Part shown: positions 27,913 to 36,211 of the stretch, in pieces
Layout of the letters: the number at the start of each line of letters is the position of its first letter
Numbering within the stretch: the stretch's first letter is position 1
NCBI RefSeq assembly: GCF_030929615.1
Contig: NZ_JAVFVU010000021.1
Location: 62,001 to 126,000 of the forward strand
Origin: Dyadobacter sp. LHD-138
GTDB lineage: Bacteria > Bacteroidota > Bacteroidia > Cytophagales > Spirosomataceae
Direction: 5' to 3'
DNA: 64,000 nucleotides
Position numbers and translations under genes: made by a program
The notes under the pieces: model-generated
The model's database searches: none
The model's input: only the letters and a program-made list of their open reading frames with translations
Told to the model about the DNA's origin: nothing

Positions 27913-28667
27913 AAGCAATTTTGATTGACGACGAGCCTCACAATCTCAATAATTTACAGGTATTGCTCGAAACGTATTGCCCCCAGATAGAAACATGCGC
28001 GCTGGCCCTGAATGCCGAACAGGGAAAAGCGGCCCTGTTTACCCATCAGCCCGATTTGCTGTTTCTGGACATCCAGATGCCCGGCGAAGATGGTTTCGCG
28101 ATGCTGCGCAGTTTGGCGGGGCACGACTTCGAAGTCATCTTTGTCACGGCTTATGATCAGTACGCTATCCAGGCCATGCGGTTTTCCGCCATCGACTACC
28201 TACTCAAACCAATAAATATCAACGAGTTACAGGCCGCCGTAACCAGGGCCAGTAAACAGCGTCGATTAAAGGTTCAGAATCAGCAAGTAGACTACCTGAT
28301 GCAATGGCTCAAAGCACAGTCCCAAAAAGAAGAACAGCGTATTGCCCTTTCAACGACAGAGGAAACCAGATTTGTCAAAACCAGTGAAATTATTCGTTGC
28401 GAATCTTCCAATAACTACACAACATTCTTTCTAAACGATGGCGAGCGCTTGCTGGTCAGTAAACCGATTTATGAATACGACGAATTACTAAGTGGCTATG
28501 GCTTTTTACGCTGCCATCAGTCCCACTTGGTGAACAAAGCTTTTGTCAAAAGCTGGAAGAAAGAATACGGCGACTTCTTGTTGTTGATCGATGGTACTCA
28601 GGTGCCTATATCCAGAGGCAAAAAAGAGACCGTTAAAAAAGCACTTCATAACGAAACGAAATCCTGA
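27909..28667 (+). CDS. LytTR-family response regulator
   Basis: A 252-residue transcription factor translationally coupled to the kinase (ATGA overlap). The receiver domain has DDE (7-9), the phospho-acceptor D54 in LLFLDIQMPGEDG, T80 and K100. A linker of about 40 residues leads to a LytTR DNA-binding domain with IIRCESSNNYTTFFLNDG and FLRCHQSHLVNKAFV. It should dimerise on phosphorylation and bind direct repeats upstream of its targets. Candidate targets are unknown; the adjacent susC/susD pair is the nearest upstream unit. All key residues are present. Confidence 0.93.
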   Translation: MKAILIDDEPHNLNNLQVLLETYCPQIETCALALNAEQGKAALFTHQPDLLFLDIQMPGEDGFAMLRSLAGHDFEVIFVTAYDQYAIQAMRFSAIDYLLKPININELQAAVTRASKQRRLKVQNQQVDYLMQWLKAQSQKEEQRIALSTTEETRFVKTSEIIRCESSNNYTTFFLNDGERLLVSKPIYEYDELLSGYGFLRCHQSHLVNKAFVKSWKKEYGDFLLLIDGTQVPISRGKKETVKKALHNETKS

Positions 28668-28820
28668 TTCCTTAACTGCCCCCTTTCCCTCGGCCTGATT
28701 TGGCTTTCTGTTTCGCACAAATTTATGTAATGGAATATTTTGGGTAACGCCACCTGAAGATAATTTTATAGAAATTAAAAAGGCTAAATTTTAAAGTGGG
28801 AAAGCCACCCCAACACCAGC

Positions 28821-28990
28821 CGTTCCAAAGGAACGATATTTCGCAATTTCAATACCCTTGCTACCAACGAAATGTTCCTATTGGACCAAAACGCCGAAAT
28901 ACCCAATATCCTTGTCCCATCGGGACATTTCGTTGGTAGAAGCTCAGATAGATTGATGTGGTTTTCGTTCCGTAGGAACGTTTCGTGGTA
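28821..28990. repeat. Cluster of short palindromic repeats in a 422-bp gene-free gap
   Basis: The gap 28668-29089 holds no gene. It contains four hairpin units of the form (C/T)GTYCC-n3/4-GGRAC: 28821-28835 (CGTTCCAAAGGAACG), 28873-28888 (imperfect), 28913-28927 (TGTCCCATCGGGACA) and 28966-28980 (CGTTCCGTAGGAACG). Each lies next to a TTTCG(T)TGGTA-like arm. The two middle units are nested in a larger inverted repeat, 28861-28878 against 28922-28939, with 17 of 18 positions complementary. The structure resembles REP/MITE-like intergenic elements and differs from a CRISPR array in having no fixed spacer. It lies between convergent genes, where such elements tend to accumulate. Confidence 0.8.
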
Positions 28991-29089
28991 TTGATAGGAC
29001 CAATTAAATTATTCAATAAGTATGACTGGTTAAGGTTACCACCGGTATACTGTCAGGATTTTAAATATGTACAAGAAACGGCCTCCAAG

Positions 29090-29860
29090 TTATTTGTCTG
29101 CGACAATCACTTTAATACCCCGGTCTTCCAGAGATTTGACCGTATCCACAGACACGCCCGAATCGGTAATAATGTACTGTATCTGATCCAGATCACAAAT
29201 TTTACCGATTCCTCTTTTTCCAAACTTGGTATGATCCGCCATAACGGCGACACTTTGTGCCGTGGCGATCATTTTCTGATTCAATCCAGCCTCGGTCAGG
29301 TTACTGATCGACAAACCAAAATCAAAGTCAATGCCGTCGACACCTATAAAAAGAATACCACACGATATATGGTCAAGAATATACTCGGCATAAGATCCGG
29401 CTACGGACGAAGAATTTTGCCGGATCAATCCTCCCAACTGTAAAACTTCCACATTCGGCCTGTTACTTAATTCGAGCGTGACCTTTACCGCCGGTGTAAT
29501 CACCGTAATCTGTTTAGCAGGCTGCAAACAACGTGCAAGTTCAAAAACGGTCGTCCCTGAACCGATCATGATCGAATCATTTTGACGGATAAGCTTCAAG
29601 GCAGCCTTCGCTATACTTTGCTTCTGTTCCGCATTAATAAATTCCTTCTCGTTAATCGGCCTTTCAACGGCATAAGGATTACTGATCGAACCGCCCCCGT
29701 GTGTACGGAAAAGCAAATTTTTATCTTCCAGCAGTTTAAGGTCTTTTCGGATCGTAACGCCCGAAACCTGCATCAGATCCGATAGCTCCTGAATATTTAC
29801 GCTGCCCGCCTTCTTCAGTTCCTGTAAAATGAATTGATGTCTTTCTGTAATATTTTTCAT
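29090..29860 (-). CDS. DeoR/GlpR-family transcriptional regulator
   Basis: A 256-residue repressor started at ATG 29860 (GTG at 29869 is possible). The N-terminal DeoR helix-turn-helix (ITERHQFILQELKKAGSVNIQELSDLMQVSGVTIRKDLKLLEDKNLLFRTHGG) is followed by a DeoRC sugar-phosphate sensor with IMIGSGTTVFELAR, QLGGLIRQNSSSVAG and the KFGKRGIGKICDL segment. It is divergent from the MFS-to-phosphodiesterase operon, with 476 bp between the starts. This is the typical arrangement for a repressor released by a phosphorylated intermediate, here probably a product of one of the two FGGY kinases. Confidence 0.9.
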   Translation of the reverse strand: MKNITERHQFILQELKKAGSVNIQELSDLMQVSGVTIRKDLKLLEDKNLLFRTHGGGSISNPYAVERPINEKEFINAEQKQSIAKAALKLIRQNDSIMIGSGTTVFELARCLQPAKQITVITPAVKVTLELSNRPNVEVLQLGGLIRQNSSSVAGSYAEYILDHISCGILFIGVDGIDFDFGLSISNLTEAGLNQKMIATAQSVAVMADHTKFGKRGIGKICDLDQIQYIITDSGVSVDTVKSLEDRGIKVIVADK

Positions 29861-30336
29861 TTGATACACTTTGAAAGCAATTATAAGAAGACTTTGCGAA
29901 AATCAAAAGTTTACGACATTATTAATGAAAGACAAATAATTTAAAATACATTATTTTATCTAAATAATACAACTCAATATCAGCATTATTAAATCATTAA
30001 CAACTTTCTCTTTGTATTATCATATTGTCAATTTTAATTTTTCGCTATTTCAAATAGTTTAATAAACTTTAATTTTGTTTAATTAATTTTATTTTACTTT
30101 GTTTACACAATCATTCAATTGTTTTGTTAATAAATATTATCTGTTTTATTCTAAATAATCACCCTTTCAGGCTTTAATTTATTTACCTAAGCAAAAACCG
30201 AAAGTAAAACACCCAAATGTAAACAAAATGCAAAACACCGGGCAACGAACAACCAGCCTAGGCTATCACCACCTTCATCAGTTCTACCTGAGATATTCTT
30301 TTCACTGATCCCCCGAATTCCTAAACTCTTAATTAC
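29861..30336. promoter_or_regulatory. 476-bp AT-rich divergent regulatory region with phased direct repeats
   Basis: No gene was seen. The region is extremely AT-rich. Three near-identical 9-mers, TTTTGTTTA (30073-30081), CTTTGTTTA (30097-30105) and TTTTGTTAA (30122-30130), are spaced 24 and 25 bases start to start, about two and a third helical turns apart. They are good candidates for the DeoR-type regulator's operator. The polyol operon starts about 200 bp downstream. Confidence 0.45.
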
Positions 30337-31602
30337 ATGACACCAATGACTAAACTTGAACAGATCGGCATGCCCAGGAATCTTGCCTGGGGCTACCTGG
30401 GCATATTGATCTTTATGATGGGCGACGGTGTGGAACAGGGCTGGCTCAGCCCCTACCTGCTCGAACACGGTATGAGCATTCAGCAATCCGCCTCACTTTT
30501 TACCGTCTACGGCATTACCATCGCCATTTCGTCCTGGTTTTCGGGCGTTCTTGCCGAAGGTTTCGGGCCTAGAAAAGCCATGCTGATGGGGATTTCACTA
30601 TACATCATCGGCACGATTGGCTTCGTTGGCTATGGCATGGAAAAACTGGATTTCCCCGTCATGTTGCTGACTTATGCCATTCGTGGCTTTGGGTACCCGT
30701 TATTTGCCTATTCCTTTCTTGTCTGGATTACCTACCGGACTCCCGAGCAGAAACTTGGCCGCGCAGTTGGCTGGTTTTGGTTCGTTTTCACGGGAGGCCT
30801 TAACGTGCTCGGTGCCTATTATTCCAGCTGGGCCATCGACCGCCTTGGCTATCAAAATACACTGTGGAGTTCTATACTATGGGTTTCGATCGGGGCATTT
30901 TTAGCCCTGGTATTAAATAAAGACCAATTTCGCCCAGCCTCTGAAACGACCGGCACAAAAGCCGGGGAACTGCTTAAAGGACTGATGATTATCCGCGAAG
31001 AACCAAAAGTTCTGATCGGTGGAATCGTACGGATCATCAACACCACAGCACAGTTTGCATTCCCGGTTTTTTTACCGATGTACCTGGCCTCTCACGGTTT
31101 TACAACCAAGGAGTGGCTGCAGATCTGGGGGACTATTTTTACGAGTAATATTATTTTCAATCTGATGTTCGGCTTTGTCGGCGACCGCCTGGGCTGGCGA
31201 AATACCATTATGTGGTTTGGCGGTGTTGGCTGCGGCATCGGCACATTGCTGTTCTACTATTCACCAATCTGGTTTGATGCGAACTTCTGGATGGTATTAT
31301 CTTCAGGCGTGCTTTGGGGAGGTTTACTGGCCGGTTATGTGCCGCTCTCTGCGCTGGTACCTTCCCTGGTCAGGGAGGAAAAAGGCGCCGCCATGGCGAT
31401 CTTAAATCTGGGCGCGGGACTGCCTGTTTTCATCGGCCCCGCGATTGTTGGCTTATGCATCGGCTCGATCGGCAGTGAAGGCGTCGTCTGGATCCTGGCT
31501 ATTCTATACTTTATCAGCGCCATACTGACGCGGTTCATAACACTGCCCAACGAGCAAAAGAAAACCGATTCCCTCATCCTCACAAACGAGCAGCATTCCT
31601 GA
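30337..31602 (+). CDS. MFS transporter, ribitol/arabinitol (RbtT/DalT)-type
   Basis: A 421-residue, 12-helix inner-membrane transporter. From memory its plan follows the Klebsiella RbtT/DalT polyol transporters closely: LPLNLVWGYVAI..MTGDG is echoed by MPRNLAWGYLGILIFMMGDG, and YGIRGFAYPLFLYSFIV by YAIRGFGYPLFAYSFLV. The segments VRIINT, GFTTKEWLQ(I/V)W and GAAMAILNLGAGL also match. Uptake of a pentitol, tetritol or similar linear polyol is therefore likely. It is the first gene of an operon with a dehydrogenase gene 37 bp downstream, two sugar kinases, a phosphatase and a phosphodiesterase. An alternative ATG lies three codons in. Confidence 0.88.
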   Translation: MTPMTKLEQIGMPRNLAWGYLGILIFMMGDGVEQGWLSPYLLEHGMSIQQSASLFTVYGITIAISSWFSGVLAEGFGPRKAMLMGISLYIIGTIGFVGYGMEKLDFPVMLLTYAIRGFGYPLFAYSFLVWITYRTPEQKLGRAVGWFWFVFTGGLNVLGAYYSSWAIDRLGYQNTLWSSILWVSIGAFLALVLNKDQFRPASETTGTKAGELLKGLMIIREEPKVLIGGIVRIINTTAQFAFPVFLPMYLASHGFTTKEWLQIWGTIFTSNIIFNLMFGFVGDRLGWRNTIMWFGGVGCGIGTLLFYYSPIWFDANFWMVLSSGVLWGGLLAGYVPLSALVPSLVREEKGAAMAILNLGAGLPVFIGPAIVGLCIGSIGSEGVVWILAILYFISAILTRFITLPNEQKKTDSLILTNEQHS

Positions 31603-31639
31603 TACGACTAAAAATCATCATTAATTAACAAAACATCAA

Positions 31640-32644
31640 ATGAGAATACTGATTACAGCGCCTTATTATGAGAAAGCGCAGGAAATTTTGAAACAACAAT
31701 TCGGAGAGATCATATACAAACCCTGGAAATTACAGGGAAGGGCCTATAACGAAAGAGAACTGATCGGCCTTTTGTCAGAAACAAAAGCCGAAGCACTGAT
31801 CACCGAACACGACGAGGTTACAGAAGCCGTCATCCATGCATTTCCCGAACTTCGTTTCATCGGTGTTTGCCGGGGGACACCATCCAATGTTGCCGTATCG
31901 ATAGCAACAAAAAAAGGCATTCCGGTCTTCCACACCCCCGCCCGAAATGCGCAGGCTGTTGCGGAAATGTTTATCGCCAATCTGGTTAACTTAATGCGGA
32001 ACACCCTGGCCGGAATAAACTGGCTGGAAGGAGAAAATTGGGAAGCCGGCGCACATACCTCTTACCTTCAGTTCAAGGGCAACGAAATTGCCGGAAAAAC
32101 AATCGGAATGGTTGGTTTTGGTGCGGTAGGACAAACAATCGCGAATCTGATCAGGCATTTTCCCACCAAAATCCAGTATTATGACCCGTTTTACACTTCG
32201 CACGATCCGGTTTACAAAAAGGTAAGTCTTGAAGAATTGTTCAAAACCTGTGATGTGGTTTCCGTGCATTTGCCAGTCAACGCGGACACGATAGGCATGA
32301 TCGGCAAAGACCTGATTTCCCTGATGAAACCTGATTCCATTTTTGTCAATACCGCCCGCGCGGTTGTCGTGAAGCGCGAAGACTTATGGTTTGCGATTGA
32401 AAATAACCTGATAAGGGGTGCAATTCTGGACGTTTTTGACCACGAACCGCCGGATGAACTGGATTACAAACTGATTCATCATGAAAACGTGCTCGCAACC
32501 CCGCACATCGCGGGTGCTACTTTCGAAGTAGAGGACCATCATGCAAACATCATGAACAATTGTCTGCACAATTTTTATGTGGAAGGTAACCAGTCGATAC
32601 GGCAACTGGTAAACAAGGAAGTATTATCCGTAAAAGCTTCTTAA
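31640..32644 (+). CDS. D-isomer-specific 2-hydroxyacid dehydrogenase
   Basis: A 334-residue NAD-dependent enzyme of the PGDH/hydroxypyruvate reductase superfamily. The cofactor motif GFGAVG is at 159-164, and catalytic R240 (VNTAR), E269 (DHEPP) and H289 (TPHIAGAT) are all present. A serine/ACT regulatory domain is absent, so it is not a full SerA. The preceding kinases' context suggests oxidation of a 2-hydroxy acid, such as a tetronate or phosphorylated aldonate, to the 2-keto acid. It is followed by the LsrK-like kinase after 10 bp. The substrate is inferred only from the operon. Confidence 0.88.
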   Translation: MRILITAPYYEKAQEILKQQFGEIIYKPWKLQGRAYNERELIGLLSETKAEALITEHDEVTEAVIHAFPELRFIGVCRGTPSNVAVSIATKKGIPVFHTPARNAQAVAEMFIANLVNLMRNTLAGINWLEGENWEAGAHTSYLQFKGNEIAGKTIGMVGFGAVGQTIANLIRHFPTKIQYYDPFYTSHDPVYKKVSLEELFKTCDVVSVHLPVNADTIGMIGKDLISLMKPDSIFVNTARAVVVKREDLWFAIENNLIRGAILDVFDHEPPDELDYKLIHHENVLATPHIAGATFEVEDHHANIMNNCLHNFYVEGNQSIRQLVNKEVLSVKAS

Positions 32645-32654
32645 ATAACAAGGA

Positions 32655-34106
32655 ATGATACCGAAACAGGCCTATTTAATTATCGATATTGGAACTGGAA
32701 ATGTTCGTGTGGCGGTCGCTGAAAACAGTGGCAATATACTCAGCGTAGAAAGCGACCATATGCATTACGAAAAGGATTACGCCTACCCCGAATCCATATA
32801 CTTCGATCCGGATGCACTCTGGGAACAGCTTGTCAGTCTTGCCAAAGTCGCATTATCAAAAGCCGGGGATGTGAAAATTCTGGCAATTACAGCCACCAGC
32901 CAGCGGGAAGGGATTGTGGCTATTGACAAATCCGGCAATGCCATGATCGGCATGCCCAATATTGATCACCGCGGCCGGGAATGGGAAAATATTGCAGAAG
33001 ATAAACAGGAAATTTACCAACGCACAGGCCGGTATCCGACCTCTCTTTTCTCCGCTTTAAAACTGGTGGGATTAGAAAAAAGACAACCCGAGCTATGGCA
33101 GAATTTTGAGACATTTCTAAGCATCAGCGACTGGGCGCAATTTAAGCTCAGCGGCATAAAAGGTTATGAACATTCGCAGGCATCCGAAACCCTGCTTTAT
33201 GATGTCGCCGAAGGGAAATGGTCAGAAAGGCTTTGTACTATTTATGGTTTAAATCCTAATATCCTTCCCCCGCTACACGCCTCCGGAACAATCCTTGGCG
33301 ATATTCTGCCGGATATCGCCCGTGACCTGAGTATATCTGGCAAGGCGCAAATTGTGGTCGGCGGTTCAGATACCCAACTGGCTATTCTGAGCATTCACCC
33401 ATCGGTAGATGATGTTGTTGTCGTGTCCGGTACAACGACGCCGATCATTAAAATTACTGATCGTTATATTACAGACGAACAGGAAAGAACCTGGACCAGC
33501 AGGCATACCGACCCATCCAGTTTTCTTCTGGAAGCCAACGCCGGTGTTACGGGACTGAATTATCAGCGTTTAAAAGATATTTTCTACCCCAACGAAGGTT
33601 ATGAAATCATCGAAAAAGAGGTCGAAAACATTTCCAATGCGCAAACTGTGGCTGCTTTGGGATCTTTGCTGGCCGATGAAAAAACGCCGCTGATCCGTGG
33701 CGGGTTTGTATTTAACACACCCGTCTCCCACCAGCTGACCCGCGGCGATTTCGTTTTTGCAACACTTTGGGATATCACCTGCAGTATTTTTGAAAATTAC
33801 AAAAGTTTGTGTCAGGTTAGCGGGCATAGCCTGGACTATATCTGGGTTTGCGGTGGCGGTGTCCAAAGCCGTGTTTTACGGCAATTTATCGCCAACCTGA
33901 CCGGTAAAAAAGTGATGATCCGCGACAATTACCGGCAAGCTTCCGTGGTCGGCGGGGTATTTGTCTGCAATCAGGCACTTGGGATAGCTACTGAAATCCC
34001 TCCTACTTTGGAAGTTGTTTCCCCGCAGCCAACGGAACAGGAAGGCCTTTGGTACGATGATTGGAAAAAGACCCGCTTGGCTTTTAAATCCACTTTATGC
34101 CCATGA
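32655..34106 (+). CDS. FGGY-family carbohydrate kinase, LsrK-like
   Basis: A 483-residue ATP-dependent kinase. The N-terminal phosphate loop DIGTGNVRVAV, then TATSQREGIVAIDKSGN, NIDHRGREW and SISDWAQFKLSG, follow the pattern of the autoinducer-2 kinase LsrK (DAGTGNWRAV, SATSMREGIVLYDAEG, NVDARASRE, MISDWLAYMLSG). They differ from the pattern of xylulokinase or glycerol kinase. The C-terminal FGGY domain has WVCGGGVQSRVLRQFIANLTG. LsrK phosphorylates DPD, a linear five-carbon carbonyl compound, so a small linear hydroxy-carbonyl substrate is plausible. No Lsr transporter, LsrF or LsrG is nearby, so a quorum-signal role is not supported. The stop overlaps the next kinase gene's start (ATGA). 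Confidence 0.85.
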   Translation: MIPKQAYLIIDIGTGNVRVAVAENSGNILSVESDHMHYEKDYAYPESIYFDPDALWEQLVSLAKVALSKAGDVKILAITATSQREGIVAIDKSGNAMIGMPNIDHRGREWENIAEDKQEIYQRTGRYPTSLFSALKLVGLEKRQPELWQNFETFLSISDWAQFKLSGIKGYEHSQASETLLYDVAEGKWSERLCTIYGLNPNILPPLHASGTILGDILPDIARDLSISGKAQIVVGGSDTQLAILSIHPSVDDVVVVSGTTTPIIKITDRYITDEQERTWTSRHTDPSSFLLEANAGVTGLNYQRLKDIFYPNEGYEIIEKEVENISNAQTVAALGSLLADEKTPLIRGGFVFNTPVSHQLTRGDFVFATLWDITCSIFENYKSLCQVSGHSLDYIWVCGGGVQSRVLRQFIANLTGKKVMIRDNYRQASVVGGVFVCNQALGIATEIPPTLEVVSPQPTEQEGLWYDDWKKTRLAFKSTLCP

Positions 34107-35560
34107 AAAAGTATTTTTTTGGTATAGATGTCGGCACACAGGGCGTCCGGGTCGTGCTTGTGGATCAGGATGGAGAAATTGCGGGGAGCAGTGAAAAATC
34201 ATTTCCCCTGACAGAATCTTCCAGAGAAGAACAATCACCTGAACTTTGGTGGGAGTCCTGCCTTGAGTGCCTCCGTAAAATCGTCGATTTCGTTCAAAAA
34301 GATGTTGATCTAAATACGATTCTGGCCATTTCCGTCACTTCTACTTCCGGAACGGTTATTCCGATTGACGAAAATAACCAACCACTCCATCATGCGTTGA
34401 TGTACAGCGATACGCGTCCGGCTCTTGAAGGAAAACACTGCCGAGAAGTAGCCAAAAAGTTTCACCCGACAGGTTATACCGGTTTCAACGCATCCAGCGG
34501 TCTGTCAAAAATGGTATGGTTTGCCAATAACTTCCCGGAGACGACCCATCGAATTAAAACCTGGATACACGCGGCCGACTACATCACAGGAAAGTTATCT
34601 GGAGATTTTGGCACAACAGATTACACAAATGCGCTAAAATCAGGATTTGACGTAAATAACGGCCACTGGCCCGATTATCTGTGGACACAATTGTCGTTAA
34701 AAAAACAATGGTTTCAAAAGGTTGTGCCCTCAGGAAGTGTTGTTGGCGCTCTGCTGCCTGCGTTGCAGGAAAAGTTTAAACTACCGGCTTTGTTTGTAGT
34801 CGCTGGCATGACCGACGGCTGCGCGTCGCAGGTCGCGTCAGGCGCAGTGAATCCGGGCAATTGGAATACCACCATTGGTACAACCCTTGTAGTCAAAGGC
34901 GTGACTACAAAAGAACTCAAAGACCCGGAAGGCAGGCTATACAGCCATAGGCACCCCGAGGGTTACTGGATGCCCGGAGGCGCAGGAAATATTGGCGCAG
35001 ACTGGATTACGGCGGGTTTTTCAAGCGATCTGGAGGCACTTAACCAGAAAGCTTCCAGGCTAATCCCAACAAATCACATGGCCTATCCTTTGCTGCAAAA
35101 AGGCGAACGGTTTCCATTTATTGCCCCACAGGCACATGGTTTCGCACCCGAAAACATTTCGCGTGAAGAACTTTTCACTGCCAATATGGAGGGCGTGGCT
35201 TACATCGAACGGTACGCATACGCGTTAATTGAAAAGCTGGCACATGAAAAAGTGAACGCCGTGTATACGGCTGGCGGCGGAAGTAACAGCGATGTCTGGT
35301 TGAAGATCCGAAGCAATGTTTTAAATAAACCGGTATACAAATGTGCCACGGTAACGGGCGCCGTGGGCGCTGCAATTCTGGCCGCTTCCCACACACATTT
35401 CAAATCGCTCACGGAGGCCGCCAGCGCTATGACGCATATTGAGAAGGCGGTTTTCCCATCCGAAACATTGGTTAACGCGTACGAATCACGTTATCAGCAA
35501 TTCGTCTCAACGCTGATCGAAAAAGAATATATTTTTGAAAAAATTAACCAGTCAAAATAA
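34103..35560 (+). CDS. FGGY-family carbohydrate kinase (xylulokinase/ribulokinase-like)
   Basis: A 485-residue kinase starting at ATG 34103, which overlaps the previous stop by four bases; another ATG lies two codons upstream. GIDVGTQGVRVVLVDQDG is the ATP-phosphate loop, SDTRP and the DYITGKLSGD segment line the sugar site, GMTDGCASQVASGAV gives the catalytic aspartate, and TAGGGSNSDVWLKI is the FGGY signature. It resembles keto-pentose kinases more than the preceding LsrK-like gene does. Two adjacent, clearly different FGGY kinases in one operon suggest either two substrates or sequential phosphorylation in one pathway. It is translationally coupled to its neighbour. Confidence 0.88.
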   Translation: MKKYFFGIDVGTQGVRVVLVDQDGEIAGSSEKSFPLTESSREEQSPELWWESCLECLRKIVDFVQKDVDLNTILAISVTSTSGTVIPIDENNQPLHHALMYSDTRPALEGKHCREVAKKFHPTGYTGFNASSGLSKMVWFANNFPETTHRIKTWIHAADYITGKLSGDFGTTDYTNALKSGFDVNNGHWPDYLWTQLSLKKQWFQKVVPSGSVVGALLPALQEKFKLPALFVVAGMTDGCASQVASGAVNPGNWNTTIGTTLVVKGVTTKELKDPEGRLYSHRHPEGYWMPGGAGNIGADWITAGFSSDLEALNQKASRLIPTNHMAYPLLQKGERFPFIAPQAHGFAPENISREELFTANMEGVAYIERYAYALIEKLAHEKVNAVYTAGGGSNSDVWLKIRSNVLNKPVYKCATVTGAVGAAILAASHTHFKSLTEAASAMTHIEKAVFPSETLVNAYESRYQQFVSTLIEKEYIFEKINQSK

Positions 35561-35561
35561 A

Positions 35562-36161
35562 ATGCTTCAGGTTTATTTGCTCCGCCATGGAGAAACTTTC
35601 TGGAATGCCGACGGGAATCGTTATTGCGGCGCGACCGACGTCGGTTTGACCGAAAAAGGAATTCAGCAGGCTTATCAGGCCGCAGATCTGTTAAAAAATA
35701 TAAAATTTGATGCCGTGTACACGTCCCCTCTGCAACGCGCCCATAATACGGCTACCATTGCCTCGGGAAATTATGCTGCCATACAGGTGGATAAGCGTTT
35801 AACAGAAGCCGCCTTCGGTGACTGGGAAGGAAAAACGAGAAGCCAGTTCATTTCCGAAAATCCCGGATTATGGAAAGAATGGTCAGAAAATCCTGACGAA
35901 ACACGTGCCGGAAACTGTGGCGAAACGGCCATGGAAGTCGTTAGTCGCGTGGATGACTTTTTTCAGGATATGTCAAAAAAACATGCGAATGAAACCATAC
36001 TGGTTGTTGCGCATAACGCCGTAAATCGTTTTTATATGGCCTACAAACTCGGTATGCCTTTAAAAAATTACCGCCGACTGGTTCAGGAAAACGCCTCGTT
36101 AACCCTGTTTGAACTCGGGACGGAGGAAGATTTCAGTCTGCTAAAACTGAACTGCCGGTAA
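35562..36161 (+). CDS. Histidine phosphatase (phosphoglycerate mutase-like)
   Basis: A 199-residue cytosolic enzyme started at the ATG immediately after the kinase stop. LLRHGETFWN (7-16) holds the phospho-histidine H9. TSPLQRAHNTA, the acid/base glutamate in LTEAAFGDWEGKTR, and VVAHNAVNRF with the second histidine complete the active site. Members of this branch (CobC/GpmB-like) dephosphorylate sugar phosphates and other small phosphates. In this operon it would remove a phosphate added by one kinase or drain an accumulating sugar phosphate. The role is inferred. Confidence 0.88.
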   Translation: MLQVYLLRHGETFWNADGNRYCGATDVGLTEKGIQQAYQAADLLKNIKFDAVYTSPLQRAHNTATIASGNYAAIQVDKRLTEAAFGDWEGKTRSQFISENPGLWKEWSENPDETRAGNCGETAMEVVSRVDDFFQDMSKKHANETILVVAHNAVNRFYMAYKLGMPLKNYRRLVQENASLTLFELGTEEDFSLLKLNCR

Positions 36162-36211
36162 TTGAAATATTTCCACACCCACAAGTTCCTTTTATCAAAT
36201 CAAAATTATTT

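Noticed and set aside
28821-28990. Possible CRISPR array
   Set aside because: Units are palindromes of different spacing and sequence with no uniform repeats or spacers, and no cas genes are present.
32655-34106. Autoinducer-2 quorum-sensing operon
   Set aside because: Only a kinase resembling LsrK is present; no Lsr transporter, repressor, LsrF, LsrG or LuxS is near.
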